Positions 1-9,217 of a stretch of 64,000 bases of DNA are shown piece by piece (position 1 is the stretch's first letter; each line of letters starts with the position of its first letter). The position numbers were made by a program, and so were the translations under genes. This DNA is from Gammaproteobacteria bacterium (GTDB lineage Bacteria > Pseudomonadota > Gammaproteobacteria > Eutrophobiales > Eutrophobiaceae). The stretch spans positions 246,669 to 310,668 of the forward strand of contig CANKCB010000001.1 of the NCBI GenBank assembly GCA_947480335.1, given 5' to 3'. Below the pieces are notes generated by a model. That model was not told the origin of the DNA, did no database searches, and saw only the letters and a program-made list of their open reading frames with translations.

Positions 1-172
1 CAAAGACAAAGGCCTTGCTCGGAGTGGCTCTGAGCCAGAGGTAGACAAGAAACGACGGAGCGATTATCGCAAGCGGATAAAAATCATACGGTGAATATGC
101 AAGCGGTAATGCTGCACCTGAGATCAGCGCAGTGAGATTACCGGCAGAAACGATCTGCCGTGGCCGTATCAT
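1..172 (-). CDS. lnt: Apolipoprotein N-acyltransferase Lnt, N-terminal part (runs off the window)
   Basis: Lnt transfers a third acyl chain to the N-terminal cysteine of lipoproteins at the inner membrane. Only the first 57 or so codons lie in the window. Reading from the ATG at 172, the product starts MIRPRQIVSAG and continues with the family's early signature of a hydrophobic helix followed by LPLAYSPYDFYPLA and a second helix ending in W-L-R. Position supports the call: lnt follows corC in the same order in many gammaproteobacteria, and this frame starts 75 bases after the corC stop. The frame stays open upstream of the ATG, with one in-frame GTG, so the start is not certain. The identity rests on a short N-terminus plus synteny. 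Confidence 0.8.
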   Translation of the reverse strand, partial: MIRPRQIVSAGNLTALISGAALPLAYSPYDFYPLAIIAPSFLVYLWLRATPSKAFVF

Positions 173-247
173 AAGTGAAATAGTGAGTCCTGAAGATACC
201 ACCCGGGTAGTACGAGCAGGGTGCTGCCTTTAATCGGCAGATTACGG

Positions 248-1099
248 TTACTGAACATTTTCCTGTGCATCAGGTAATATTTCGAACCTGAGCAGATGAA
301 CTCTTCTCCTGTCAGCCCGCAATACCTTCACATTAAAACCGGCAAAATCAGTGGTTTCGCCACGTTTAGGCAAATGACCAAATGTATTGATAACCAGACC
401 CCCTACCGTGTCATACCCGGAGTTGCTCAGGCTGGTATTGAATCGTTTGTTAAACTCCTCAATCGGTGTCGTAGCTCTGACCGTGTAACGATTTCTACCA
501 TGCAGGAAAATATTGTTTTCTTCATCAATATCATATTCATCCTCGATTTCTCCGACGATTTCTTCTATAACGTCTTCAATCGTGATAAGTCCAGTGACGC
601 CATATTCATCAACTACAATGGCGATGTGGTTTCGATTCACCCGAAATTCGCGCAACAGTATATTCAGACGTTTGCTTTCAGGGATAAACACAGCCGGTCT
701 CATCATGTCCTTAATGTCAAACTCCTGTTCTTCCGGATTGGCCAGATACGGCAATAAATCCTTGGCCAGTAAAATTCCCTGAATATCATTGATGTCCTCG
801 CCAATAACCGGAAACCGGGAATGGCCGGATTCTACCACCGCATTGAGGATTTCCTTGATGCCGGATCCGGTGGAGACAACAGTCATGTTCGATTTGGCTA
901 CCATCGCATCGCGCACTTGCATGTCAGCAACATGTAAGGCCCCTTCAATCATAACCAGCACATCAGGATCCAGCAGATTGCGCCGCTCGGCATTCCTGAG
1001 CATCTCGATCAATGCCTGCTGATTCTTCGGCTCACGCTTGAGAAACCTGATGAGTTCATCTAGCCAGGAAGTTTTTGGATGGTTGGTTCGTTGTTTCAT
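248..1099 (-). CDS. corC: CorC/HlyC family CBS-domain protein (magnesium/cobalt efflux)
   Basis: 283 residues, the usual size for CorC (YbeX). A charged N-terminus is followed by a CBS-domain pair at about residues 65-190 and the CorC_HlyC transporter-associated domain at about 205-280. There are no membrane segments, consistent with a cytosolic accessory factor. CorC-type proteins are linked to Mg2+/Co2+ efflux, and in Enterobacteria this gene is also tied to ribosome and tRNA maturation through its neighbours. The ATG at 1099 lies 8 bases after the ybeY stop, so the gene is very likely co-transcribed with miaB-phoH-ybeY. Nothing odd is seen. The family is certain; the exact transport role is inferred from homologues. 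Confidence 0.93.
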   Translation of the reverse strand: MKQRTNHPKTSWLDELIRFLKREPKNQQALIEMLRNAERRNLLDPDVLVMIEGALHVADMQVRDAMVAKSNMTVVSTGSGIKEILNAVVESGHSRFPVIGEDINDIQGILLAKDLLPYLANPEEQEFDIKDMMRPAVFIPESKRLNILLREFRVNRNHIAIVVDEYGVTGLITIEDVIEEIVGEIEDEYDIDEENNIFLHGRNRYTVRATTPIEEFNKRFNTSLSNSGYDTVGGLVINTFGHLPKRGETTDFAGFNVKVLRADRRRVHLLRFEILPDAQENVQ

Positions 1100-1107
1100 A
1101 TCAATCG

Positions 1108-1554
1108 TTATTCGTACGGATTAGGAATCTTGATAGATTGCAGTTTTTCTATTTCAATCGATTCCATTATTTTTGCATCCCGTTTCTTTACGTGATCATA
1201 ACCCGTCAGATGCAGGATTCCATGAATTACCAGGTGTGCCCAATGTGCATCAGCCGGTTTTTTCTGCTGTCTGGCTTCCCGTGTAATTACCTGCGTACAC
1301 AGGATAATATCACCCAGAAGTTCCGGCATCATCGGGTTATCGCCCGCCGGAAAGGATAATACATTGGTTGACTTGTTAATGCCTCTCCAGCTGCGATTTA
1401 ATCTGGCACTTTCTTTGGTGTCTACAATCCTGATGGTTAAGATGGCCTCATCCCTGATTTGAGCCAGCGCAAGTTTTGCCCATTTAGTGATTTTTCTTTT
1501 GTCAGGAACAGATTCGCTGACAGTAGCATATTGTATATCGATGTGCAGGGTCAC
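1108..1554 (-). CDS. ybeY: Endoribonuclease YbeY (16S rRNA 3' maturation)
   Basis: 148 residues, normal for YbeY, a single-strand-specific zinc endoribonuclease that acts in 16S rRNA 3'-end processing and late 70S quality control. The zinc-binding signature H-G-x2-H-L-x-G-Y-D-H is complete, with histidines at 111, 115 and 121. The conserved NVLSFP segment is at about residues 64-69. It sits between phoH/ybeZ (gap of 3 bases) and corC (gap of 8 bases), the conserved order in gammaproteobacteria, where YbeZ and YbeY products interact. Confidence 0.96.
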   Translation of the reverse strand: MTLHIDIQYATVSESVPDKRKITKWAKLALAQIRDEAILTIRIVDTKESARLNRSWRGINKSTNVLSFPAGDNPMMPELLGDIILCTQVITREARQQKKPADAHWAHLVIHGILHLTGYDHVKKRDAKIMESIEIEKLQSIKIPNPYE

Positions 1555-1557
1555 AGC

Positions 1558-2556
1558 CTATCTGCCGTTATTGTTATCAGGATCGGATTCGCGCCTTTCA
1601 TAAGCATCCAGAATCCGCGCGACCAAAGGATGTCTTACGACATCCTTCGAATTAAAAAATGTAAAACTGATGCCGGGCTCGCCATTGAGAATATCAATGA
1701 CATGCCTTAACCCGGATTTTTTACCAGACGGGAGATCAATCTGGGTAATGTCTCCGGTAATCACTGCTGTGGATGAAAACCCGGTGCGGGTCAGAAACAT
1801 CTTCATCTGTTCAATAGTTGTGTTCTGCGCTTCATCAAGAATGATGAACGATTCATTCAAGGTACGACCTCGCATAAATGCCAGCGGCGCTACTTCAATA
1901 ATATTACGTTCAATATACTTATTGACTGTTTCAACTCCAAGCATATCAAACAGGGCATCATACAAGGGGCGCAAATAGGGATCGACTTTCTGGATGATAT
2001 CACCCGGTAAATACCCCAGTTTTTCACCTGCTTCTACCGCTGGCCTGACCAGCACAATCCTTCTTGCCCGTTCACTTTCAAGAGCGGCGACTGCAGATGC
2101 AACGGCAAGATAGGTTTTACCGGTGCCAGCTGGTCCAATGCCGAAACTGATATCGTGTGACTGGATATTGGCAAGATACATTTTTTGTCTGGGGCCACGG
2201 CCTTTGATGATTCCCCGCCGGGTCTTGATGGAGACATCCACAATAGTATCATCACTTGTGCCTTCTTCATTGGCAGCCTGGCGCAGAAACAGATGAATTA
2301 TTTCAGTCGTCAGCTTTTCAGTCTGGGTTTGCTCATACAAAGAGGTCAGCACAAAACTGGCAATTTCGATAGATTGCAAGTTACCGATTAACCTGAACTT
2401 GTTGCCACGGTTATTAATTTCGACACCCAGCCAGCGTTCGATTTGTCGCAGATTACGATCCGCCGGGCCGCAGAGATTCGCCAGACGGCTATTGTCCATA
2501 GGCATCAGGACAATTTCGATCGGTTCAGTTTTCAGAGTTTCAGAGACGGTATTCAA
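1558..2556 (-). CDS. ybeZ: PhoH-like ATPase YbeZ
   Basis: 332 residues. An N-terminal KH-like segment (residues 15-75) precedes a PhoH P-loop domain. The Walker A motif GPAGTGKT is at 141-148 and the Walker B region FIILDEAQN is near 236. PhoH-family proteins are RecA-like ATPases, often linked to RNA metabolism; YbeZ partners YbeY. It lies 3 bases from both miaB upstream and ybeY downstream, so translation is probably coupled. The family assignment is firm. Its biochemical role is less settled in any organism. Confidence 0.94.
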   Translation of the reverse strand: MNTVSETLKTEPIEIVLMPMDNSRLANLCGPADRNLRQIERWLGVEINNRGNKFRLIGNLQSIEIASFVLTSLYEQTQTEKLTTEIIHLFLRQAANEEGTSDDTIVDVSIKTRRGIIKGRGPRQKMYLANIQSHDISFGIGPAGTGKTYLAVASAVAALESERARRIVLVRPAVEAGEKLGYLPGDIIQKVDPYLRPLYDALFDMLGVETVNKYIERNIIEVAPLAFMRGRTLNESFIILDEAQNTTIEQMKMFLTRTGFSSTAVITGDITQIDLPSGKKSGLRHVIDILNGEPGISFTFFNSKDVVRHPLVARILDAYERRESDPDNNNGR

Positions 2557-2559
2557 ATA

Positions 2560-3930
2560 TCAGGCTACTAATGCTGCTTCAGAATGGGCGTGGGCAATCG
2601 GTACATTATGTTCGATAACGCCGCGTAAGGTATTAGGCATTGCCTCTGTGATCCTGATATTAACTATGCTGCCGATCAGATCTGCCTTCCCGCTGAAATT
2701 GACGATATGATTATTTTCGGTACGTCCGTAAAGCTCGTCAGGACGTTTTTTCGACTGACCCTCGGCAATGACCGACTCGGTTTTTCCTATCATCGCCCTG
2801 TTGATTTCAGCAGCAAAGCCGTTTATGCGTTCTTGCAGTATTTTCAGCCTTTGTTTTTTCAACTCAACAGGGGAGTTATCCTCTAGGCTGGCAGCAGGAG
2901 TACCTGGTCGTTTGCTGTAAATAAAACTGAATGACTGGTCAAACCGGATTGTGTCAATCAGGTTCATGGTCTGGTTAAAATCATCTTCGGTTTCACCTGG
3001 AAATCCCACAATAAAATCCGACGATATGCAGATATTTGGACGTACCTTTTGCAATTTGCGAATTCGCGCCTTGTACTCCAGTACAGTATGCCCCCGTTTC
3101 ATCATCGACAATATCCGATCAGATCCACTTTGTACCGGCAGGTGCAGGTGATTGGCGAGTTTGGGAATACGGGCATAGGCATCTATCAGACGATCTGAAA
3201 ACTCGACCGGATGAGAAGTGGTGAATCGTATGCGTTTGATATGTGCAATCGCGGCGATGTACTCGATAAGACAGGCCAGATCGGCAATGCCGCCATCATG
3301 CATTTTGCCGCGGTAGGCATTCACATTCTGGCCAAGCAGGGTAATTTCCTTTACTCCCTGTTCAGACAGTTCATAGACTTCGGTCAAAACATCATCAAAC
3401 GGCCGGCTAATCTCCTCGCCCCGCGTATAAGGCACCACACAAAACGTGCAGTATTTGCTGCAACCTTCCATGATCGATACAAAGGCCACAGGACCTTTTG
3501 CACGCGGTTCAGGCAAACGATCAAACTTTTCTATTTCAGGAAAGGAAATATCAACTACGGACTTTCTGCTGCTGGTTGCTTGATCGACCATATCCGGCAG
3601 GCGATGCAAGGTTTGGGGGCCGAAGACGATATCCACGTATGGAGCTCTTTTCAGAATGGCTTTGCCTTCCTGACTGGCTACGCAACCACCCACACCAATC
3701 AACAAGTCTGGATTCAGTTTTTTTAGCTCACGCCAACGTCCCAGATCCGAAAACAGTTTTTCCTGGGCTTTTTCACGAATAGAGCAGGTATTGACCAGAA
3801 TAATATCGGCTTCGGCAGGATTACTGGTTATCGTGGTTCCATGAGAATCAGAAAGTATGTCCCGCATCTTGTCGGAATCATATTCATTCATTTGGCATCC
3901 AAATGTTTTAAGGTACAACTTTTTTGACAT
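2560..3930 (-). CDS. miaB: tRNA-2-methylthio-N6-dimethylallyladenosine synthase MiaB
   Basis: 456 residues. MiaB is a radical-SAM methylthiotransferase that converts i6A37 to ms2i6A37 in tRNAs reading UNN codons. The N-terminal UPF0004 domain carries cluster cysteines C12, C49 and C83. The radical-SAM motif C-x3-C-x2-C is at 157, 161 and 164 (GCSKYCTFC). A TRAM-type RNA-binding domain fills the last 60 or so residues. The ATG at 3930 is followed directly by the conserved [19 protein letters not shown] start. It is first gene of the minus-strand operon to lnt; the promoter must lie in 3931-4177. Confidence 0.97.
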   Translation of the reverse strand: MSKKLYLKTFGCQMNEYDSDKMRDILSDSHGTTITSNPAEADIILVNTCSIREKAQEKLFSDLGRWRELKKLNPDLLIGVGGCVASQEGKAILKRAPYVDIVFGPQTLHRLPDMVDQATSSRKSVVDISFPEIEKFDRLPEPRAKGPVAFVSIMEGCSKYCTFCVVPYTRGEEISRPFDDVLTEVYELSEQGVKEITLLGQNVNAYRGKMHDGGIADLACLIEYIAAIAHIKRIRFTTSHPVEFSDRLIDAYARIPKLANHLHLPVQSGSDRILSMMKRGHTVLEYKARIRKLQKVRPNICISSDFIVGFPGETEDDFNQTMNLIDTIRFDQSFSFIYSKRPGTPAASLEDNSPVELKKQRLKILQERINGFAAEINRAMIGKTESVIAEGQSKKRPDELYGRTENNHIVNFSGKADLIGSIVNIRITEAMPNTLRGVIEHNVPIAHAHSEAALVA

Positions 3931-4128
3931 AAAATTTACAAGACGATTTAGCCTGATTGGCGCTAATTATATAGGTAACGGTGAACTCGCGTATAGTTTA
4001 TGGATATCTTAACTTTATAAGGCAAATACACTAAAATTAATCGTATTATAGTGACATACGCTATGCATTGATAAGCCAAATCAGGGTGTGGTTATACCGA
4101 AATAACCCTGTTTAATTTACTAACACGA

Positions 4129-4163
4129 CCGGACCTGGTCCACCCAGACTTGATCCCGTCCGG
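4129..4163 (+). promoter_or_regulatory. Inverted repeat over the leader of the FmdB-like gene
   Basis: CCGGAC at 4129-4134 pairs with GTCCGG at 4158-4163, and within the loop GGACC-T-GGTCC is itself palindromic. The distal arm overlaps GGA, the only purine-rich stretch ahead of ATG 4178, so folding could hide the ribosome site. The arms are short and could be chance or part of a dispersed repeat. Confidence 0.3.
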
Positions 4164-4177
4164 AATGACAAGCCGAT

Positions 4178-4521
4178 ATGCCAGTTTATACCTATTCCTG
4201 CAAAGAGAACGGCCAGGTAGTCGAAGTTTCACATACCATAACGGCCAAATTAAAAGCCTGGGGAGAACTCTGTTATGTCGCCCAGATTCCACTGGTATAT
4301 ACGGATCCGATGTCTCCGGTAGACAGAATCATGCGTGGTGCGCCCGGAATAGCTGTACCTGTCTTTAACAGTGAATTGAAAAACTCTGGTTTTACCAAAC
4401 TGTTAAAAAACGTGATCAGGGTGTCTACGAAAATGTCATGGCAACGGGTAGTGAAGAACGTTATATGACACAGGGAGACAAGGATTCCCTTCCGCATTTC
4501 CACAAGAAGGTGCAGGACTAA
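4178..4521 (+). CDS. FmdB-like small protein, read through a -1 frameshift at A AAA AAC
   Basis: The zero frame from ATG 4178 gives MPVYTYSCKENGQVVEVSH and runs 96 residues to a stop at 4468, but its last 18 or so residues look like nonsense. The -1 frame after 4411 gives a convincing C-terminus (RDQGVYENVMATGSEERYM, then a Lys- and His-rich end) that stops at 4519-4521. The switch falls on A4405-AAA-AAC4411, which in zero-frame phase is a textbook -1 slippery heptamer. Joined, the product is about 114 residues and resembles proteobacterial FmdB-family small proteins with a degenerate zinc ribbon (C8 and C32 kept). Function is unknown. Three explanations remain: programmed frameshift, a one-base decay lesion, or a homopolymer error in a six-A run. 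Confidence 0.6.
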
Positions 4522-4561
4522 ATGTCGTTCGTGAACGTAATCAGTAGCTGGCTAGGTAAAT

Positions 4562-5284
4562 TTAGCGAGTAGAAACATCCAGAAGTACACCGGCAAGTTT
4601 ATTATAGGTTGAATAAAAAGGTGAGTGGGCACACTCTAGTGTTACAATTTTTGCACAATGCAGGTTTTGGTGCATGAATCTTTGCGCAACTATCGGTATT
4701 GCACGGTCATACAAGCATTCAATATAAACTCGCGTTACAGAACCAAGCCGGCCTTCGCTGTGTTGTGCCGGGGTCAGGAAGGGTTGTACAGGCTGGGGTT
4801 GAAATCTGGTCAATGCAAACCGGTAGTCCTCTTCATTGCAATCGCTATAGAATGCCTCGCGAATTAATTGGTCAGGAACGATCAGCGAAGATTTGTCACC
4901 GGATAGCAACAGTTTCCCTGCCAGTTTCGAATTCGTGACCTGTGGTTCCATATCATTTATGGATTGACCGTTTTCCAGCAGAAATCCGCTAATATAGACC
5001 AGCTTGGCTATGCGTTCAGGAAGCTGTTCAGCCACCTGGGAAATTACCATGCCCCCCATGCTATGACCTACCAGTATGACCTCGTGGTCCAGATGTTCGA
5101 TCAAATCTGAAATCGCCCTCACATATCCAGCAGTGCTGACCAGTCTTGAAGGTAAAGGATTATTACTGTGTCCAGGCAAGTCCGGTGTGTGTACTTGATG
5201 GCCGGCCGCCAGAAGTAGTGGTGTTACTCTGTTCCAGCACCATGCACCTTGCCAGGCGCCGTGCACCAGAATAAAGGTGCTCAT
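4562..5284 (-). CDS. Alpha/beta hydrolase, methylesterase-like (SABP2/EstC type)
   Basis: 240 residues of cytosolic alpha/beta-hydrolase fold. The oxyanion strand FILVHGAWQGAWCW is at residues 4-17, the nucleophile elbow G-H-S75-M-G-G at 73-78, the likely acid at D193 and the catalytic histidine at H220. The WCW motif and overall size match the plant-type methyl esterase and pyrethroid-hydrolase EstC group, which cleave small carboxyl esters. It is divergent from the AAHS transporter gene, with a shared 76-base intergenic region that holds a perfect palindrome. Next to pobA, a role in releasing hydroxybenzoate from an ester is attractive, but this is inference. Confidence 0.8.
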   Translation of the reverse strand: MSTFILVHGAWQGAWCWNRVTPLLLAAGHQVHTPDLPGHSNNPLPSRLVSTAGYVRAISDLIEHLDHEVILVGHSMGGMVISQVAEQLPERIAKLVYISGFLLENGQSINDMEPQVTNSKLAGKLLLSGDKSSLIVPDQLIREAFYSDCNEEDYRFALTRFQPQPVQPFLTPAQHSEGRLGSVTRVYIECLYDRAIPIVAQRFMHQNLHCAKIVTLECAHSPFYSTYNKLAGVLLDVSTR

Positions 5285-5324
5285 AGGTGTCTGCCTGTGT
5301 TATTTGAATTACGCATACTCTATA

Positions 5325-5339
5325 TTAGCACTGTGCTAA
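5325..5339. promoter_or_regulatory. Palindromic operator candidate between hydrolase and AAHS transporter
   Basis: TTAGCAC-T-GTGCTAA is a perfect 7-bp inverted repeat with one central base. It lies in the 76-base divergent region, 21 bases upstream of the AAHS start, and overlaps the AT-rich stretch TATATTA that could serve as a -10 box. A regulator of hydroxybenzoate genes (for example IclR or MarR type) is a reasonable reader, but no regulator gene is adjacent. Confidence 0.55.
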
Positions 5340-5360
5340 AAAAATGGAGTGCATGAATCA

Positions 5361-6680
5361 ATGAGCGTACAGACGATTATTCACCAGCGACCGATGATGA
5401 GCGCACAGGTGTTGGTAGTGCTTTTATGTTTCGTACTGAATATGATCGATGGTATGGATGTGGTCGTTGTTTCCTATGTGGCACCCAGGATCATCCAGGA
5501 ATGGATGGTTACACCGCAGACATTTGGGCTGGTATTGAGTGCAGCACTGGTCGGAATGGCAGCCGGTGCGATGGTTATTTCACCCTATACTGATGTAATT
5601 GGACGCCGGAATATGGTGTTGCTGTGTATGGCCATAGTGTCAGTGGGCATGTTATTTACTGCCCAGGCCAATTCAATTAACCAGCTGGCGCTCTTGCGTC
5701 TATTCACCGGGCTTGGAATAGGTTCAATGCTCGCCAGTTCCGCTGCTTTAACGTATGAATATGCCTCGGCTCAACGACGGAATCTGGCTGTAAGCTTCGT
5801 GCTGGGTGGATATCCAGTCGGTGCTACGATGACCGGTCTACTGGCGGCATGGTTGATTCCGGAACACGGTTGGCGTGCCATGTTTTATACAGGAAGCACC
5901 GTCTCCCTGCTTTTGTTGCCTGTTATTTATTTCCTGCTACCCGAATCGCTGGAATTTCTGTTAAGCAAACAACCACCCCGAGCATTGGACAGAATCAATC
6001 ACATTTTACAGAAACTGAAGCTGGAGTTATTAACTGCCCTGCCGGAAAGGAATCGGCACTATAAACTGATGACTGTAGTCGAATCATTCTCTGCAAATAT
6101 CAGGTCATTATTTGCGCCGACACAGATTGCCTCAACGCTGAAGCTATGGGTCGCATTTTTTATGGCGTTCTTTACGCTGTATTTTTTGCTGAGCTGGATA
6201 CCGAAGATTGCAGAAGGCACGGGACTTACGCCAGTCCAGGGTTCGTATGCTGGAGCGGTATTCAATATAGGCTCGTTTTTGGGCACAGTGATTCTCGGGT
6301 ACCTATCTGCACAGATTGGGCTTAAACGAGTAATTTATCTATTCATGCTCTGGTCGGCCGTGTTAATGGTGTTTTTTGGTGCATTCAGATTCCCCTTAGC
6401 TATATTCATGTGCATCCTGTTTGTGTTGGGCTTTTTTGCACAAGGAGGATTTGTTGGATTGTATGCTGTTGCGGCAAGATTATATCCGGTCGAAATCCGT
6501 ACTACTGGTATCGGCTGGGGAATTGGCGTCGGCAGGATCGGTGCAATTCTGGCGCCTGTGCTGGGCGGTCAGGCAATCGGGTTCAATTTACCTGTCGCAC
6601 TGATTTTCATCCTGTTCGCCCTGCCCTGCCTAGTCGCGGGCTATGCTGTAATGTCCATTACAGACGATAATCTTGACTAG
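5361..6680 (+). CDS. MFS transporter, aromatic acid:H+ symporter (AAHS) family
   Basis: 439 residues and about 12 membrane helices. The first helix carries NMIDGMDVVVVSY, the AAHS family's D-G-x-D signature, and the loop after helix 2 has D-V-I-G-R-R. RLYPVEIRTTGIGWGIGVGR near the end is typical of PcaK/BenK-like carriers of hydroxybenzoate and benzoate. I chose ATG 5361 because GGAG at 5346-5349 is spaced 11 bases from it; an in-frame GTG at 5349 overlaps that site. Uptake of 4-hydroxybenzoate for the nearby pobA is the likely job. Confidence 0.85.
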   Translation: MSVQTIIHQRPMMSAQVLVVLLCFVLNMIDGMDVVVVSYVAPRIIQEWMVTPQTFGLVLSAALVGMAAGAMVISPYTDVIGRRNMVLLCMAIVSVGMLFTAQANSINQLALLRLFTGLGIGSMLASSAALTYEYASAQRRNLAVSFVLGGYPVGATMTGLLAAWLIPEHGWRAMFYTGSTVSLLLLPVIYFLLPESLEFLLSKQPPRALDRINHILQKLKLELLTALPERNRHYKLMTVVESFSANIRSLFAPTQIASTLKLWVAFFMAFFTLYFLLSWIPKIAEGTGLTPVQGSYAGAVFNIGSFLGTVILGYLSAQIGLKRVIYLFMLWSAVLMVFFGAFRFPLAIFMCILFVLGFFAQGGFVGLYAVAARLYPVEIRTTGIGWGIGVGRIGAILAPVLGGQAIGFNLPVALIFILFALPCLVAGYAVMSITDDNLD

Positions 6681-6689
6681 ACTGGTTGC

Positions 6690-7044
6690 TTATTGATTGG
6701 CCAGAAAGTCTGCCAAACGTCTGGTGGTATTGCGTAATCGGGAGCTGATGGTGAGGGCAATCTTGCGTAACAGATTGATGCCGATTTTTCATGCTGAAAG
6801 GTTGCGCCTTAATCCATTCAGCTAATACGACAGTTTCGGCAGTATCAAAACCGGAGAAGAAATCTGTTTTCTGGATGAGTGAGCTGATGGGTTCTGATGC
6901 AGTTTTAATTTCTGAGAAGCGCTCTATAACACGGGAAACGGTGATTTGCGCATAAATAGTAGCACATAAATCCCGGGCTAAGTGACCTGGTCCCATGTCT
7001 GTAAATACAACGGAAGTATCGTCATATCGGTTTTTACTGATCAC
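6690..7044 (-). pseudogene. Possible frameshifted gene remnant
   Basis: Between the AAHS and AEC genes the minus strand reads openly from GTG 7044, with ATG at 6996, for about 85 codons (...AETVVLAEWIKAQPFSMK). If one base is removed from the T5 run at 6785-6789, it continues as a protein-like C-terminus, NLLRKIALTISSRLRNTTRR, ending at TAA 6690-6692. No ribosome site is visible and I do not recognise the family. It may be a decayed small gene or simply chance; the rest of 6681-7096 holds nothing else I can name. Confidence 0.25.
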
Positions 7045-7096
7045 TATCTGTAGTATTATTCAAAATACGTTTTTTAAGATAATTGAAGCCCGCTAC

Positions 7097-7972
7097 ATGA
7101 ATGCGATATTTGCTGCTGCTGTCCCGGTACTGTTGACGGTACTGCTGGGTTACATCATTGTCAAAACTGGCCGGCCTTTCGATAGTCGGACTGTGACATT
7201 TATTATCAGCATGATTGGTACGCCGGTATTGATTTTCTACAACCTTACCCACACCACCATTAGTCCCGATGTGCTGGCCAGAATCAGTGGCGCCACCTTG
7301 CTAACAATAGGTTGTTTCCTGTTAATAGGGATGACGGTGCTCAAGCTTTTTGGGCTATCCAGTCGGGTGTATTTGCCTTCTCTGTCCTTTCCCAATACCG
7401 GAAACCTTGGTTTGCCATTGTCATTGTATGCGTTCGGGCAGACCGGACTAAACTACGCCATTGCGGTATTTGCCATCGTCGCTGTCTCTAATCACACCAT
7501 AGGTCATACCATTACTGCCGGACGTGGTCACTGGCGTGAAGTACTGTCTAATCCAGTGATTCCGGCGGTCATTTGCGGGATCGCCTTTGGCTATTTCGGT
7601 GTTGTATTGCCGGTCTCGCTTGACAATACACTGGAGCTTTTGTCTGGACTCACCATACCACTCATGTTGCTGATGTTGGGAACCTCGTTGGCCCGTATAC
7701 CCGTCACCACACTAACCCGATCATCGTTGTTGTCTGTGCTGCGAATTAGCATGGGTGTGGTTGTATCTTTGTTTGTGGCCAGTCTTTTTGGTTTTGCCGG
7801 GGCAGAGCGCGGCGCGTTTGTGTTGCAATGTTCCATGCCCGTGGCCGTCTATAACTATGTGTATGCGCAAATGTATGACAGCAGTCCGGAAGAAATCGCC
7901 AGTCTCGTGCTTGTCTCTACGGTCATATCTGTAATTACGATACCGCTGTTGTTATTCTATCTCGTCGAATAG
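7097..7972 (+). CDS. AEC family (auxin efflux carrier-like) permease
   Basis: 291 residues with about ten hydrophobic helices in two inverted halves, as in the AEC (Mem_trans) family, which moves small organic acids. Family landmarks are FPNTGNLGLPLSLYAFG after helix 4 and the closing QCSMPVAVYNYVYAQMY with the usual A-S-L-V-L-V-S-T end. The open frame extends to 6995, but ATG 7097 (MNAIFAAAVPVLLTVLLGY) places the start right at helix 1. It lies upstream of pobA in the same direction (gap of 38 bases), so it could carry a related aromatic or keto acid. Substrate is not determinable from sequence. Confidence 0.8.
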   Translation: MNAIFAAAVPVLLTVLLGYIIVKTGRPFDSRTVTFIISMIGTPVLIFYNLTHTTISPDVLARISGATLLTIGCFLLIGMTVLKLFGLSSRVYLPSLSFPNTGNLGLPLSLYAFGQTGLNYAIAVFAIVAVSNHTIGHTITAGRGHWREVLSNPVIPAVICGIAFGYFGVVLPVSLDNTLELLSGLTIPLMLLMLGTSLARIPVTTLTRSSLLSVLRISMGVVVSLFVASLFGFAGAERGAFVLQCSMPVAVYNYVYAQMYDSSPEEIASLVLVSTVISVITIPLLLFYLVE

Positions 7973-8010
7973 ACAGCGTTACTGAAGATGATTAGCTACG
8001 GTAAATATCA

Positions 8011-9168
8011 ATGCGTACCCAGGTAGGAATTATCGGTGCTGGCCCGGCGGGACTGACATTGTCACGCCTTCTTCATCAAAATGGCATCGAATCGGTGATC
8101 GTCGAGAATCGCAGTCGTGCCTACATTGAACAGCGTGTCCGTGCTGGTGTGCTTGAACAAGGTTCCATGGATTTGTTCAATTCGCTGGGTATCGGCGAGC
8201 GCATGATGCGTGAAGGTATGCAACATCATGGAATTGAACTACGGTTTTCAGAAACATCGCACCGGATTGATTTTACACAACTGACTGGCAAGAGCATCAT
8301 CATTTATGGCCAGCAGGAAATGGTCAAGGATCTGGTAGCGGCCCATCTGCAGGAAGCGCGTCCATTATTGTTTGAAGCAAGCGATGTCAGTCTTGACCGG
8401 ATAGACAGCCCTACTCCGGTAATCAATTTTCAGTATCAGGGGCAAGCGCAGCAGCTTCAGTGTGATTATATTGCCGGTTGTGATGGGTTCCATGGCATTT
8501 CCCGACAGTTGATGCCTGCGGCCCAGGTATATGAACATAAATTTCCGTTTGGCTGGCTGGGGATCCTCGCTGAAGTAGCGCCGTCGTCCCATGAACTAAT
8601 CTATGCCTCCCACGATCGTGGTTTTGCCTTGCACAGTATGCGTTCACCCAAACTGGTGAGGAACTATCTGCAGTGTGCGCTGGATGAAGACATTAACAAC
8701 TGGTCTGATGATCGAATCTGGAACGAACTGCAACAGCGTATGGCGTTGACTGACGGGTTTCGTTTGAATGAAGGCAGGATAATCGAAAAGTCGGTAACGT
8801 CTATGCGCAGTTTTGTGGTCGAAACGATGCAACATGGCAATCTGTTTCTGGCCGGAGATGCGGCACATATAGTACCGCCCACTGGCGCCAAAGGCATGAA
8901 TCTCGCACTGAGAGATGTCGTCGTTCTTGCTAAGGTACTACTTGACCGTTATCAGTCCAATAATAATTCCGGTTTAAGACAGTACTCCATTCTTTGTTCT
9001 CGGCACGTCTGGAAGGCCCAGTATTTTTCAGTCTGGATGACCTCATTATTACACCGGCTTGATGCTCAGGATGACTTTCAGAGGAAGTTACAACTGACGC
9101 AACTTCGCGCGATTACGGAGTCTGTGGCCGGTTCCACTGCAATGGCTGAAGGATATGTCGGTTTATAA
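8011..9168 (+). CDS. pobA: 4-hydroxybenzoate 3-monooxygenase PobA
   Basis: 385 residues, close to the usual 390. PobA is the FAD- and NADPH-dependent flavoprotein that makes protocatechuate from 4-hydroxybenzoate. The Rossmann motif GIIGAGPAGLTLS is at residues 6-18, and the family signature QRVRAGVLEQGS is at 41-52. The second FAD motif G282-D-A-A-H-I-V-P-P-T-G-A-K-G-M-N-L-A is intact. It is last in a plus-strand run after the AAHS and AEC transporters. The protocatechuate ring-cleavage genes (pcaGH and so on) are not in the window. Confidence 0.95.
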   Translation: MRTQVGIIGAGPAGLTLSRLLHQNGIESVIVENRSRAYIEQRVRAGVLEQGSMDLFNSLGIGERMMREGMQHHGIELRFSETSHRIDFTQLTGKSIIIYGQQEMVKDLVAAHLQEARPLLFEASDVSLDRIDSPTPVINFQYQGQAQQLQCDYIAGCDGFHGISRQLMPAAQVYEHKFPFGWLGILAEVAPSSHELIYASHDRGFALHSMRSPKLVRNYLQCALDEDINNWSDDRIWNELQQRMALTDGFRLNEGRIIEKSVTSMRSFVVETMQHGNLFLAGDAAHIVPPTGAKGMNLALRDVVVLAKVLLDRYQSNNNSGLRQYSILCSRHVWKAQYFSVWMTSLLHRLDAQDDFQRKLQLTQLRAITESVAGSTAMAEGYVGL

Positions 9169-9217
9169 CGACTCCCCAAAGCGGGTGTACCCACAAAACG
9201 GTTAAAAAATCTTCTAG

